Shown here piece after piece: positions 35,970 through 43,491 of a stretch of 64,000 nt of DNA (position 1 is its first letter; each line of letters starts with the position of its first letter). The position numbers and the translations under genes were made by a program. The stretch is from assembly GCF_000931445.1 (NCBI RefSeq), contig NZ_CP010849.1, positions 4,650,001 to 4,714,000 of the forward strand. The letters run 5' to 3'. The notes under the pieces are model-generated. The model did not search any database. It saw only the letters and a program-made list of their open reading frames with translations, and was not told where the DNA came from. Source of the stretch: Streptomyces cyaneogriseus subsp. noncyanogenus (lineage in GTDB: Bacteria > Actinomycetota > Actinomycetes > Streptomycetales > Streptomycetaceae).

Positions 35970-36350
35970 TCAGATGCGACCGCGGCACAGCTCCAGCAGC
36001 GTCATCGCCAGCGCCGTGCCCGGCTTGCCCAGCGCCTCCCGGTAGTGGCCGAGGACCTCCATCTCGCGGGAGAGGTTCACGCGGCGCCCGCCGGAGGAGA
36101 TCCGCGCCTCCTGGATGACGGCGGAGACCGCCATCCGCTCCTGGACCAGGCCGATGATCCGGTCGTCGAGGGCGTCGATGCGCTCCCGGGCGCCGGAGAT
36201 CACGTCGGCGGCCTCGGGGGTGCGGGCGCCGGTGCGGTCTCCGGCGGGGGCGGAGGTGTGGTCGGCGGCGGTGGCGGAGGGGCGGGGTCCGGCCGCCGGG
36301 GTGGCGGTGGTGGCGGGGGTGGTGGCGGTGACGGGGGTGGTGACGGTCAC
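35970..36350 (-). CDS. Chorismate mutase (AroQ type)
   Basis: Converts chorismate to prephenate, the branch to phenylalanine and tyrosine. The 126-residue protein has a Thr/Ala/Pro-rich N-terminus of about 45 residues and then the all-helical AroQ core (ISGARERIDALDDRIIGLVQ, ERMAVSAVIQEAR, NLSREMEVLGHYREALG) with the Arg residues and the RE pair that line the active site. The GTG at 36350 has AGGAG seven bases upstream. It is preceded on its own strand by a leader peptide and a 15-bp hairpin, pointing to attenuation by aromatic amino-acid supply. Confidence 0.9.
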   Translation of the reverse strand: MTVTTPVTATTPATTATPAAGPRPSATAADHTSAPAGDRTGARTPEAADVISGARERIDALDDRIIGLVQERMAVSAVIQEARISSGGRRVNLSREMEVLGHYREALGKPGTALAMTLLELCRGRI

Positions 36351-36406
36351 GTCGGGCTCCTATCGGGGGCGGGGCCGCCCCGGAGCGACAGGACCCGGGA
36401 GAACGA

Positions 36407-36441
36407 CAGGCGCCCCGGGCCTTGTCGGCCCGGGGCGCCTG
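36407..36441 (-). terminator. Attenuator hairpin upstream of chorismate mutase
   Basis: A perfect 15-bp stem (CAGGCGCCCCGGGCC with GGCCCGGGGCGCCTG) and five-base loop, followed on the minus strand by TCGTTCTCC. It sits between a leader peptide ORF and the chorismate mutase gene, in a gap between divergent genes where an ordinary terminator would have no upstream gene to serve. Confidence 0.75.
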
Positions 36442-36461
36442 GGAAGTCGCTTGTCAGTTGC

Positions 36462-36533
36462 TCAAGCAGCACGACCATGGCAGCCGGCGGGCCGGATGCC
36501 ATAGGTAAAGACGAAGGTCTGGTGCGTGAGCAT
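36462..36533 (-). CDS. Leader peptide for chorismate mutase (23 residues)
   Basis: MLTHQTFVFTYGIRPAGCHG plus RAA. Residues 7, 9 and 11 are Phe, Phe and Tyr, the two end products of the pathway, and the second Phe and the Tyr use TTT and TAT, codons rare in this genome. A promoter with correct geometry (36540-36568) would start transcription at its ATG. The stop is 20 bases before the attenuator hairpin. This matches ribosome-mediated attenuation such as the pheA and trp leaders. Translation itself is not shown by the sequence. Confidence 0.65.
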   Translation of the reverse strand: MLTHQTFVFTYGIRPAGCHGRAA

Positions 36534-36539
36534 GGCCCC

Positions 36540-36568
36540 AGTATGCCGTGTGCCGCGGGTCAGGCCAA
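36540..36568 (-). promoter_or_regulatory. Promoter of the chorismate mutase leader transcript
   Basis: On the minus strand TTGGCC (36568-36563), a 17-base spacer, CATACT (36545-36540), then six bases to the ATG of the leader peptide. The transcript would begin at the leader start codon. Confidence 0.6.
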
Positions 36569-36670
36569 CGCGGGTCGCATGGTGAGACGTGGGTGACGGG
36601 AAGGTCTCGGGCGCCCTCCCCGTTAGAATCGGTGATGAAGACCCCCGCCCAAACCGCCGGAAGGCACCCT

Positions 36671-38254
36671 GTGTCATCAGCGACTCCCGCTGCCAGCGCC
36701 GCTCCCGACACCGTTCTGGTCGTCGACTTCGGCGCGCAGTACGCCCAGCTCATCGCCCGTCGCGTCCGCGAGGCCCGGGTCTACAGCGAGATCGTGCCGA
36801 GCACCATGCCGGTCGAGGAGATGCTCGCCAAGAACCCGGCGGCCATCATCCTCTCCGGTGGCCCCTCCTCGGTCTACGAGCCGGGCGCCCCCACCGTCGA
36901 CCGCGCCCTGTTCGAGGCCGGTGTCCCCGTCTTCGGCATGTGCTACGGCTTCCAGCTGATGGCCCAGACGCTCGGCGGCACGGTCGACAACACCGGTGCC
37001 CGTGAGTACGGCCGCACCGACCTGCACGTGGCGAAGGCGTCCTCCACCCTCTTCGAGGGCACCCCCGAGGAGCAGGCCGTGTGGATGTCGCACGGCGACG
37101 CCTGCTCGGCGGCCCCCGAGGGCTTCGCCGTCACCGCCTCCACGGACGTCGTCCCGGTCGCCGCGTTCGAGAACGACGACAAGAAGCTGTACGGCGTCCA
37201 GTACCACCCCGAGGTGATGCACTCCACGCACGGGCAGCAGGTGCTGGAGCACTTCCTGTACCGCGGTGCCGGCCTCCGGCCGAACTGGACCACCGGCAAT
37301 GTCATCGAGGAGCAGGTCGCCGCGATCCGCGAGCAGGTCGGCGACAAGCGCGCCATCTGCGGCCTGTCCGGCGGCGTGGACTCCGCCGTCGCCGCCGCCC
37401 TGGTCCAGAAGGCCATCGGCTCCCAGCTCACCTGCGTCTACGTCGACCACGGCCTGATGCGCAAGGGCGAGACGGAGCAGGTCGAGAAGGACTTCGTCGC
37501 CGCGACCGGCGTGCAGCTCAAGGTCGTCGACGCCAGCGAGCGGTTCCTGAACGCGCTCGCGGGGGTCACCGACCCCGAGGAGAAGCGGAAGATCATCGGC
37601 CGGGAGTTCATCCGGGTCTTCGAGCAGGCCCAGGCCGAGATCATCGCGGACGAGGGCCCGGCGGTCGAGTTCCTGGTCCAGGGCACCCTGTACCCCGACG
37701 TGGTGGAGTCCGGCGGCGGCACCGGCACCGCCAACATCAAGTCCCACCACAATGTGGGCGGGCTCCCCGAGGACCTCGAGTTCAAGCTGATCGAGCCGCT
37801 GCGCAAGCTGTTCAAGGACGAGGTCCGGATGGTCGGCAAGGAGCTCGGCCTGCCGGAGGAGATCGTCCAGCGCCAGCCGTTCCCCGGTCCCGGTCTGGGC
37901 ATCCGGATCGTCGGCGAGGTGACGAAGGAGCGGCTCGACCTGCTCCGCGAGGCCGACGCCATCGCCCGCGAGGAGCTGACCGCGGCCGGTCTCGACCGCG
38001 ACATCTGGCAGTGCCCGGTCGTCCTGCTCGCGGATGTCCGCTCCGTCGGCGTCCAGGGCGACGGCCGGACCTACGGCCACCCGATCGTCCTGCGTCCGGT
38101 GTCCTCCGAGGACGCCATGACCGCCGACTGGTCGCGGCTGCCGTACGACGTCCTCGCCCGGATCTCCACCCGGATCACCAACGAGGTCAAGGACGTCAAC
38201 CGGGTCGTCCTCGACGTGACGTCGAAGCCGCCGGGCACGATCGAGTGGGAGTAG
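36671..38254 (+). CDS. guaA: GMP synthase (glutamine-hydrolysing)
   Basis: Amidates XMP to GMP using glutamine and ATP. The 527-residue protein has the class I glutamine amidotransferase domain (VVDFGAQYAQLIARRVRE, catalytic Cys in FGMCYGFQLMA, His/Glu in YHPEVMHS), then the ATP pyrophosphatase domain with the SGGVDS loop, and the C-terminal dimerisation domain (RISTRITNEVKDVNRVVLD). GTG 36671 is chosen because GGAAGG lies six bases upstream. TAGAAT at 36624-36629 looks like the -10, giving a leader of about 35 bases. It is divergent from the chorismate mutase leader. Confidence 0.97.
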   Translation: MSSATPAASAAPDTVLVVDFGAQYAQLIARRVREARVYSEIVPSTMPVEEMLAKNPAAIILSGGPSSVYEPGAPTVDRALFEAGVPVFGMCYGFQLMAQTLGGTVDNTGAREYGRTDLHVAKASSTLFEGTPEEQAVWMSHGDACSAAPEGFAVTASTDVVPVAAFENDDKKLYGVQYHPEVMHSTHGQQVLEHFLYRGAGLRPNWTTGNVIEEQVAAIREQVGDKRAICGLSGGVDSAVAAALVQKAIGSQLTCVYVDHGLMRKGETEQVEKDFVAATGVQLKVVDASERFLNALAGVTDPEEKRKIIGREFIRVFEQAQAEIIADEGPAVEFLVQGTLYPDVVESGGGTGTANIKSHHNVGGLPEDLEFKLIEPLRKLFKDEVRMVGKELGLPEEIVQRQPFPGPGLGIRIVGEVTKERLDLLREADAIAREELTAAGLDRDIWQCPVVLLADVRSVGVQGDGRTYGHPIVLRPVSSEDAMTADWSRLPYDVLARISTRITNEVKDVNRVVLDVTSKPPGTIEWE

Positions 38255-38270
38255 GCCCCGACGAGAGACC

Positions 38271-38744
38271 CTAGGCGCGCTTGATGGTGCGCAGGGGCTG
38301 ACCGGGCTTCCAGACCTGGATGACGAGGTAGGTGTCGTCCTCCACGTAGGTCCTCGTGACCTCCGTCAGCTCGGTGCGGAAGAGGTGGAACGGCTGCGGC
38401 GGTTCCACCTCTTTCGTGTACGCGGCCTTCGTCGCGGGGTCGTCGACCTCGATCGCCCGCCCGCTGATCCTGACGTCGCCGCCGCCCAGGTCGGTGCCGC
38501 CGCCCGGGTTCGCCTGGAGCGCGAAACGGGGGTCGCGGCGCAGGTCGAGGGCCTTCAGCGAGTTCGGCATCATGCCGAGCCACAGCTCGCCGAGCAGGAA
38601 CCGCACCTCCAGCCCGGTGGTGCGCGGCGAACCGTCCTTGCGGAGGGTCGCGAGGACGTGGTGGGTGTAAGCGCCGAAGCGCGCCTCCACGGTGGCGGCC
38701 AGGGCGGGCTCGGCGGTGGTGAAGGTTTCCCAGTTGTCAGCCAT
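38271..38744 (-). CDS. Pyridoxamine 5'-phosphate oxidase-family protein
   Basis: A 157-residue split-barrel protein of the PNPOx-like or F420/FMN-binding type. HHVLATLRKDGSPRTTGLEV is the typical first sheet, followed by LWLGMMPNSLKALDLRRDP and a C-terminal RTYVEDDTYLVIQVWKPGQP. Members bind FMN, F420 or heme and act in redox or detoxification; the cofactor cannot be chosen from the sequence. It is tail-to-tail with guaA at a 16-base distance and has a stand-alone start at ATG 38744. Confidence 0.88.
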   Translation of the reverse strand: MADNWETFTTAEPALAATVEARFGAYTHHVLATLRKDGSPRTTGLEVRFLLGELWLGMMPNSLKALDLRRDPRFALQANPGGGTDLGGGDVRISGRAIEVDDPATKAAYTKEVEPPQPFHLFRTELTEVTRTYVEDDTYLVIQVWKPGQPLRTIKRA

Positions 38745-38806
38745 ACGGTGAGTGTGTCGCGGTAATCGGACATCTGCTGTCTGGATTGCGGTTGTGCCTG
38801 CGGCGG

Positions 38807-38886
38807 GTGCGGGTTTTGCCTGCGGCTTCTGTGTGGCTTGGTGGGGGTGCGGCTTTTGCCTGCGGCGCCTGTGCGGCTCGGTGGGG
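38807..38886. repeat. 40-bp tandem duplication
   Basis: Units 38807-38846 and 38847-38886 share GTGCGG(G/C)TTTTGCCTGCGGC followed by a diverged half ending in GGTGGGG. Partial copies flank both ends. Confidence 0.8.
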
Positions 38887-38919
38887 GTGCGCGTAGCGCC
38901 TGTTCGGCGGGGGTGGGTC

Positions 38920-39030
38920 GGGCCGTGCCGGGGGGTGTCCGTCCTCGGAACGGCGCGGAATCGGTGGGGCGCCTACTTGCCCGGTGTTCACGCGCCAACC
39001 GCTGCGGGCGGACACCCCCCGGCACGGCCC
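38920..39030. repeat. 111-bp element with perfect 22-bp terminal inverted repeats
   Basis: The left arm (38920-38941, starting GGGCCGTGCCGGGGGG) and the right arm (39009-39030, ending CCCCGGCACGGCCC) are exact reverse complements separated by 67 bases. The form is that of a miniature inverted-repeat element, or a very strong RNA hairpin. Confidence 0.7.
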
Positions 39031-39148
39031 TTCTCACCGTGGGCGGCCGCGGGGCCGCTTGGGGCAGGGGGGCAGGGAGCCTATGCGGGCGTGGGCCGTT
39101 GGGTGTCCGTATGGTCTGGTGGGGGGCGGGTGGAGAGAGGTGGCGGCA

Positions 39149-39646
39149 GTGGTGGTTCACGGGAGTCGGCCCGGTGGGGAGCGGTGGGACGGGGTCGCAC
39201 GGTATGCGCTGCTTCCGCTGCGGGTCTTTCTCGGTGTGACCTTTGTCTACGCCGGGCTCGACAAGCTGACCGACAGCTCCTTCCTGAGGGACGCGGGGGC
39301 CGGTTCCGTCGGTGAGATGATGCGCGCGGTCCGGGACTCGTCGGCCCTTCCCGCCCTGGTCGATCTGGCCCTGGAGAGCCCCGTGGGGTTCGGCTGGGCC
39401 ATCGCCGTCGGGGAGCTGGCCGTCGGGATCGGGACGCTGCTCGGCCTGTTCACGCGGCTGGCCGCGCTCGGGGGCGCGTTGCTCTCCCTCAGTCTGTGGC
39501 TGACCGTGAGCTGGTCCTCGGACCCCTACTACTACGGCAACGATCTTCCGTATCTCATGGCGTGGATTCCTCTCGTCCTCGCGGGGGCGCCGCTGCTGTC
39601 GCTGGACGCCTTTCGGCGGGCGCGGCGGCAGGGCGCCGGCGGGTAG
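39149..39646 (+). CDS. DoxX-family membrane protein
   Basis: A protein of about 165 residues with four membrane helices and the DoxX layout: LLPLRVFLGVTFVYAGLDKL (helix 1 with the conserved G-DKL), SPVGFGWAIAVGELAVGIGT (helix 2, with the conserved Glu), TRLAALGGALLSLSLWLTVS (helix 3) and a last helix after the YYYGNDLPYLMAW segment. DoxX proteins take part in thiosulfate or quinone-linked redox and membrane homeostasis. The start is uncertain: GTG 39149 has GGAGAGAGG eight bases upstream, while GTG 39140 is another option. Confidence 0.82.
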   Translation: MVVHGSRPGGERWDGVARYALLPLRVFLGVTFVYAGLDKLTDSSFLRDAGAGSVGEMMRAVRDSSALPALVDLALESPVGFGWAIAVGELAVGIGTLLGLFTRLAALGGALLSLSLWLTVSWSSDPYYYGNDLPYLMAWIPLVLAGAPLLSLDAFRRARRQGAGG

Positions 39647-39658
39647 CGGCGGCCCGGG

Positions 39659-39874
39659 TCAGCGCGGTATGTCCGTTTTGGCCGCGCGGCGGTGTCTGCT
39701 CCGGGCCAGCAGGGCGGTGGCGCCGGCCAGGAACAGGCCCCCGACGACGAGGGGGATGACGGCGAACCAGGGGGTCTCCCACAGGCCGCCCGCGTCCCCG
39801 GCGTAGACCGCGCCCGCCAGGGCCAGGACGACACCGATGATCAGCCTCCCCGGCTGGAACTCATGACGCAGCAC
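39659..39874 (-). CDS. Small two-helix membrane protein downstream of the PspC gene
   Basis: A 71-residue protein with two hydrophobic helices (GRLIIGVVLALAGAVYAGDA and FAVIPLVVGGLFLAGATALL) and a basic C-terminus. The GTG at 39874 overlaps the end of the PspC gene by 14 bases and has GGAGGTGAG upstream, so it is translationally coupled. It has no known motif. Its place suggests a role with the PspC protein in envelope stress. Confidence 0.78.
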   Translation of the reverse strand: MLRHEFQPGRLIIGVVLALAGAVYAGDAGGLWETPWFAVIPLVVGGLFLAGATALLARSRHRRAAKTDIPR

Positions 39875-41261
39875 GGCTCACCTCCGCTTGTCCCACGCCG
39901 ACACCGAGGTCGAGATCGAGCGTGCCGGTGTCCTCGCCGCCCGTGGCGGGGGACAGAGTCACTTCCTGGTGCCTGCCGGGGGCCACGTCCACGTCCTTCC
40001 GGTTGTCGCCCGGGAGCTGGATGTCACCCACACCGACGTCGATGCTCAGCCGCACGGTCACGTCCTCGGGCACGACCACCCGTATCCGTCCCACGCCGAC
40101 GTCGGCCCGGGTCGTCACCGTCTGCCCGTCGGCGACGCGCAGCCGGGACAGGTCCAGGGTGCCGACGCCGGTGCCCACCTCGTACTGGGGGCGTATGTCG
40201 GCCACCGCCGCGGGTCTCCATGTGGTGCGCGCCCAATGCGTTCCGACGCTGTCGGGCACGGCCGCCGAAGCGGCCAGCAGGGCCGCCGTGACGAGTGCCA
40301 GCAAGAGGGAGCCGGCTCCCGTGCGGCCGAGGAAGGCGCTGACCGCGATGCCGACACCGAAGACGACCAGCGCACAGGAGAGACCGGTCTGCGCACTGGT
40401 GCCGAGCGGGTGCTCTTCCCAGGCCAGCCGGGTGGCGAGGCCACCGGTGAGCAGGGCGAGGAGGAAGACCCAGCCGCCGATCCAGCGGGGGCCGCGCGGC
40501 TTGCCCGGCCGGGAGGGCGGGGCCGCCGTGTCCTCCCGGCCGGTGCCGTGGCCGGTGAGGCTGACGTCGGCGACTGCCGCGAGGTCGGGGGCGTGGGAGT
40601 CCCCGGGGCCCCACAGGTATCCGGTGCCGCCGATGTGCGTGCCGTCTTTGACGATGGGCTCGCGCCACCAGGACGGGAAGGTGAGGGAGACCGGGGGGGC
40701 CTGGGGCTCCGGCGGCGCGTCGGCGACGGCCTGGGCGGCGAGGGGGTCCGGGCCGGGGGTGCCGCGCTGCCGCGACCAGTACCCGGCGCCCGCGAGGAGG
40801 AGGGAGAGGACGACGGCGAACGTCAGCACCCCGCCGTTGTTCAGCATCGTCAGGAACACACCGCAGCCGACCAGCGCGAACAGCACCGCCGCCAGCGCCT
40901 GGCCGTCGACCCGGCCCGTCAGCAGCTTGCGCACCTCGTTCTCGTCCTCGTCGTCGGCGGGGACGAAGAGCCAGGCGAAACCGTAGAAGATGAGGCCGAG
41001 GCCGCCGGTCGCGGAGAGCACGGCCAGGGTGATCCGGAAGATCACCGGGTCCATGTCGTACTGCCGCCCCAGCCCCGAGCACACGCCGGCGAGCATCTTG
41101 AACCGCGGGTCCCGTCGGAACCTGCGGACAGGACCGGACCCGTCGGCACCGCCGGGGGCCGCGTCCGGACCGGGCCCGGCGTCCCGCGGCCCGGCACCCA
41201 GCGGGGAGCGCGGGCCGGAGCCGGGTCCCGGACTCCTGGTGGCGTGCTCGTGATCGGTCAT
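39861..41261 (-). CDS. PspC-domain membrane protein with toastrack/LiaF-like C-terminal domain
   Basis: A 466-residue protein. An N-terminal Pro/Gly-rich stretch leads into a PspC domain (DPRFKMLAGVCSGLGRQYDM, VIFRITLAVLSATGGLGLIF), several membrane helices (for example LAAVLFALVGCGVFLTML, GGWVFLLALLTGGLATRL) and a C-terminal beta-rich domain (VGVGRIRVVVPEDVTVRLSI) of the toastrack/DUF4098 kind seen in LiaF. Such proteins restrain a partner histidine kinase until the membrane is perturbed. The divergent kinase gene at 41440, which also carries a PspC domain, is the obvious partner. Confidence 0.9.
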   Translation of the reverse strand: MTDHEHATRSPGPGSGPRSPLGAGPRDAGPGPDAAPGGADGSGPVRRFRRDPRFKMLAGVCSGLGRQYDMDPVIFRITLAVLSATGGLGLIFYGFAWLFVPADDEDENEVRKLLTGRVDGQALAAVLFALVGCGVFLTMLNNGGVLTFAVVLSLLLAGAGYWSRQRGTPGPDPLAAQAVADAPPEPQAPPVSLTFPSWWREPIVKDGTHIGGTGYLWGPGDSHAPDLAAVADVSLTGHGTGREDTAAPPSRPGKPRGPRWIGGWVFLLALLTGGLATRLAWEEHPLGTSAQTGLSCALVVFGVGIAVSAFLGRTGAGSLLLALVTAALLAASAAVPDSVGTHWARTTWRPAAVADIRPQYEVGTGVGTLDLSRLRVADGQTVTTRADVGVGRIRVVVPEDVTVRLSIDVGVGDIQLPGDNRKDVDVAPGRHQEVTLSPATGGEDTGTLDLDLGVGVGQAEVSRAAS

Positions 41262-41304
41262 GGGTCCATGGTGACGGGCGCGGCGCGGCGGCGGGAGCGG
41301 GAGC

Positions 41305-41339
41305 GACCCTGGGCGGACCCTGAAATCGGCCCTGAGACC
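41305..41339 (+). promoter_or_regulatory. Direct-repeat operator candidate between PspC and histidine kinase genes
   Basis: GACCCT (41305), GACCCTGA (41316) and GGCCCTGA (41328) repeat with steps of 11 and 12 bases, about one helical turn. A further GCGGACCCTGA lies at 41394-41404. This is the usual layout for a LuxR-type response-regulator dimer array, and the cognate regulator is encoded downstream. Confidence 0.45.
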
Positions 41340-41439
41340 GGGCCGGGTGGTGCGCGGCGGGCCGCGGACTCGAAGATCAGGGGAGTCTCCGGGGCGGACC
41401 CTGATGCCCGGGCACCACGGCCGTGTGACCATCGTTGGC

Positions 41440-42732
41440 ATGCCGGAAGCCGCAGCAGCGCCCCTCGCCGAACCGCGGCCGCCGCGCAAGCTCTACCGCA
41501 GCAGTGACGGACGCTGGCTGGGTGGTGTGGCGCGGGGGCTCGCCGGGCACCTCGGGCTGCCCGTGATCTGGGTGCGGCTCGTCTTCGTCGGCCTGTTCAT
41601 GGCGGACGGCCTCGGCGCGCTGCTGTACGCCGCGTTCTGGTTCTTCGTCCCGCTGGGCGTCGGCGGCGTCGAGGCCAGGAAACCGCCGTCCCTGGTGACG
41701 ACGGAGACCTCGCCGGACGGCCGCCGCAGACTCGTCGCCCGCAAACCGGACAAGGGCCAGATCGTCGCCCTCCTCCTCATGGTCGTCGTGGCCCTGGTCT
41801 TCGTGGGCAACGTCAACGTGGGCAGCGGCGCCAAGGCGTACCTGTGGCCCGCCGTGCTCGTCGGCGCGGGCGTCGCCCTCGTCTGGCGTCAGGCGGACAA
41901 CGCCCGCCGGGCCCGCTGGGCCGAGGTCGGCCGCCGGCGGCGCACGGTCACCCTGCTGCGCGCCGTGGCGGGCGTGCTGCTGGTCACGGCCGGTGTCTCC
42001 GGCATGTTCGTCCTGCAGGGCTCCGCCGCCCACCTCGGGTCCGTCCTGCAGGCCGCCCTCGCGGTCCTGGTCGGCATCACGCTGCTGGCCGGCCCGTATC
42101 TGGTGCGCATGACCCAGGACCTCTCCGAGGAGCGGCTGATGCGCATCCGCGCCCAGGAGCGCGCCGAGGTCGCGGCCCACGTGCACGACTCCGTGCTGCA
42201 CACCCTGACCCTGATCCAGCGCAACGCCGAGAACCCGGGCGAGGTGCGCCGGCTGGCCCGCGCGCAGGAACGCGACCTGCGCGCCTGGCTGTACAAGCCG
42301 GAGGGCAACGGCAAGGACGAGGCCGACGAGCCGGCCACCGTAGCCGACGCCGTGCGGCGCAACGCCGCCGAGGTGGAGGACAAACACGGTGTCCCCATCG
42401 AGGTCGTGGTGGTCGGCGACTGCCCGCTCGACGAGCGGACGGGCGCACAGATGCAAGCCGCGCGCGAAGCGATGGTGAACGCCGCCAAGTACGGTGGCGA
42501 GGGCGGCGCCGTTCAGGTCTACGCCGAAGTCGAGGGCAGGACGGTCTTCGTGTCCGTCCGGGACCGCGGCCCCGGCTTCGACCTCGACTCGATACCCGCC
42601 GACCGCATGGGTGTCAGAGAATCGATCATCGGCCGCATGGAGCGCAACGGCGGTACGGCGCGGCTGCGCCCCGTACCGGACGGCGGCACGGAGGTCGAGC
42701 TGGAGATGGAGAGGGCGGAGAAGACGTCATGA
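41440..42732 (+). CDS. PspC-domain sensor histidine kinase
   Basis: A 430-residue kinase. An N-terminal PspC domain (RKLYRSSDGRWLGGVARGLA, VRLVFVGLFMADGLGALLYA) is followed by further membrane helices (IVALLLMVVVALVFVGNV, VAGVLLVTAGVSGMFVL), then a HisKA_3 dimerisation motif (AHVHDSVLHTLTLIQ, phospho-His) and a HATPase domain (REAMVNAAKYGGEGG, RDRGPGFDLDSIP). It belongs to the LiaS/DesK group that senses membrane state. The start could also be GTG 41425 or ATG 41404. It is coupled to the response regulator by an ATGA overlap. Confidence 0.9.
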   Translation: MPEAAAAPLAEPRPPRKLYRSSDGRWLGGVARGLAGHLGLPVIWVRLVFVGLFMADGLGALLYAAFWFFVPLGVGGVEARKPPSLVTTETSPDGRRRLVARKPDKGQIVALLLMVVVALVFVGNVNVGSGAKAYLWPAVLVGAGVALVWRQADNARRARWAEVGRRRRTVTLLRAVAGVLLVTAGVSGMFVLQGSAAHLGSVLQAALAVLVGITLLAGPYLVRMTQDLSEERLMRIRAQERAEVAAHVHDSVLHTLTLIQRNAENPGEVRRLARAQERDLRAWLYKPEGNGKDEADEPATVADAVRRNAAEVEDKHGVPIEVVVVGDCPLDERTGAQMQAAREAMVNAAKYGGEGGAVQVYAEVEGRTVFVSVRDRGPGFDLDSIPADRMGVRESIIGRMERNGGTARLRPVPDGGTEVELEMERAEKTS

Positions 42733-43472
42733 GCGACCCGACCGAGGCGAACACGACGGCGGGATCGGCGGAGGCGGCCGGGTCCGCGCAGACGGCGGGC
42801 GGCGCGGGCGGCCGCCATGTGCGCGTCGTCCTCGTCGACGACCACCGCATGTTCCGTACGGGGGTGCAGGCCGAGATCGGCCAGACCGGGCAGACCGGCG
42901 TCGAGGTCGTCGGTGAGGCCGCCGACGTCGACCAGGCGGTCACGGTCATCACCGCGACCCGCCCCGAGGTGGTCCTCCTCGACGTGCACCTGCCGGGCGG
43001 CGGCGGCGTCGAGGTGCTGCGCCGCTGCGCCCCGCTGATGGCCGACCCCGAGCGGCCGGTCCGTTTCCTCGCGCTGTCCGTCTCGGACGCGGCCGAGGAC
43101 GTGATCGGTGTGATCCGCGGCGGCGCCCGGGGATACGTCACCAAGACGATCACCGGCTCGGACCTGGTCGACTCCATCTTCCGTGTGCAGGAGGGCGACG
43201 CGGTCTTCTCCCCGCGCCTGGCCGGCTTCGTCCTGGACGCCTTCGCCTCCACCGACGCCGCGCCGGTCGACGAGGACCTCGACCGTCTCACCCAGCGGGA
43301 GCGCGAGGTGCTGCGGCTGATCGCCCGTGGTTACGCGTACAAGGAGATCGCCAAGCAACTGTTCATCTCCGTGAAGACGGTCGAGTCCCATGTGTCGGCG
43401 GTCCTCAGGAAGCTCCAGCTGTCCAACCGGCACGAGCTGACCCGGTGGGCGACGGCCCGGCGGCTGGTGTGA
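42729..43472 (+). CDS. LuxR/NarL-type response regulator partner of the PspC kinase
   Basis: A 247-residue protein. An Ala/Gly-rich N-terminal extension of about 30 residues precedes the receiver domain (VRVVLVDDHRMFRTGVQ, phospho-Asp in VVLLDVHLPGGGG, conserved Lys in GYVTKTITG). A LuxR helix-turn-helix follows (LTQREREVLRLIARGYAYKE, LFISVKTVESHVSAVLRKLQ). Its ATG overlaps the kinase stop (ATGA), so the pair is made together. It likely acts on the direct repeats between the kinase and PspC genes. Confidence 0.94.
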   Translation: MSDPTEANTTAGSAEAAGSAQTAGGAGGRHVRVVLVDDHRMFRTGVQAEIGQTGQTGVEVVGEAADVDQAVTVITATRPEVVLLDVHLPGGGGVEVLRRCAPLMADPERPVRFLALSVSDAAEDVIGVIRGGARGYVTKTITGSDLVDSIFRVQEGDAVFSPRLAGFVLDAFASTDAAPVDEDLDRLTQREREVLRLIARGYAYKEIAKQLFISVKTVESHVSAVLRKLQLSNRHELTRWATARRLV

Positions 43473-43491
43473 CCGCTGCGGCAAGGCCCCG

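Larger units (their letters stand above)
38745..39148. other. Repeat-rich intergenic region
   Basis: 404 bases with no supported gene. It contains a 40-bp tandem duplication (38807-38886) and a 111-bp element bounded by perfect 22-bp inverted repeats (38920-39030). The stretch 38765-38890 has a Cys/Gly-coding low-complexity look that gives artificial open frames. Confidence 0.75.

Noticed and set aside
38984..39148. N-terminal extension of the DoxX protein
   Set aside because: It would run through the inverted-repeat element and low-complexity sequence.
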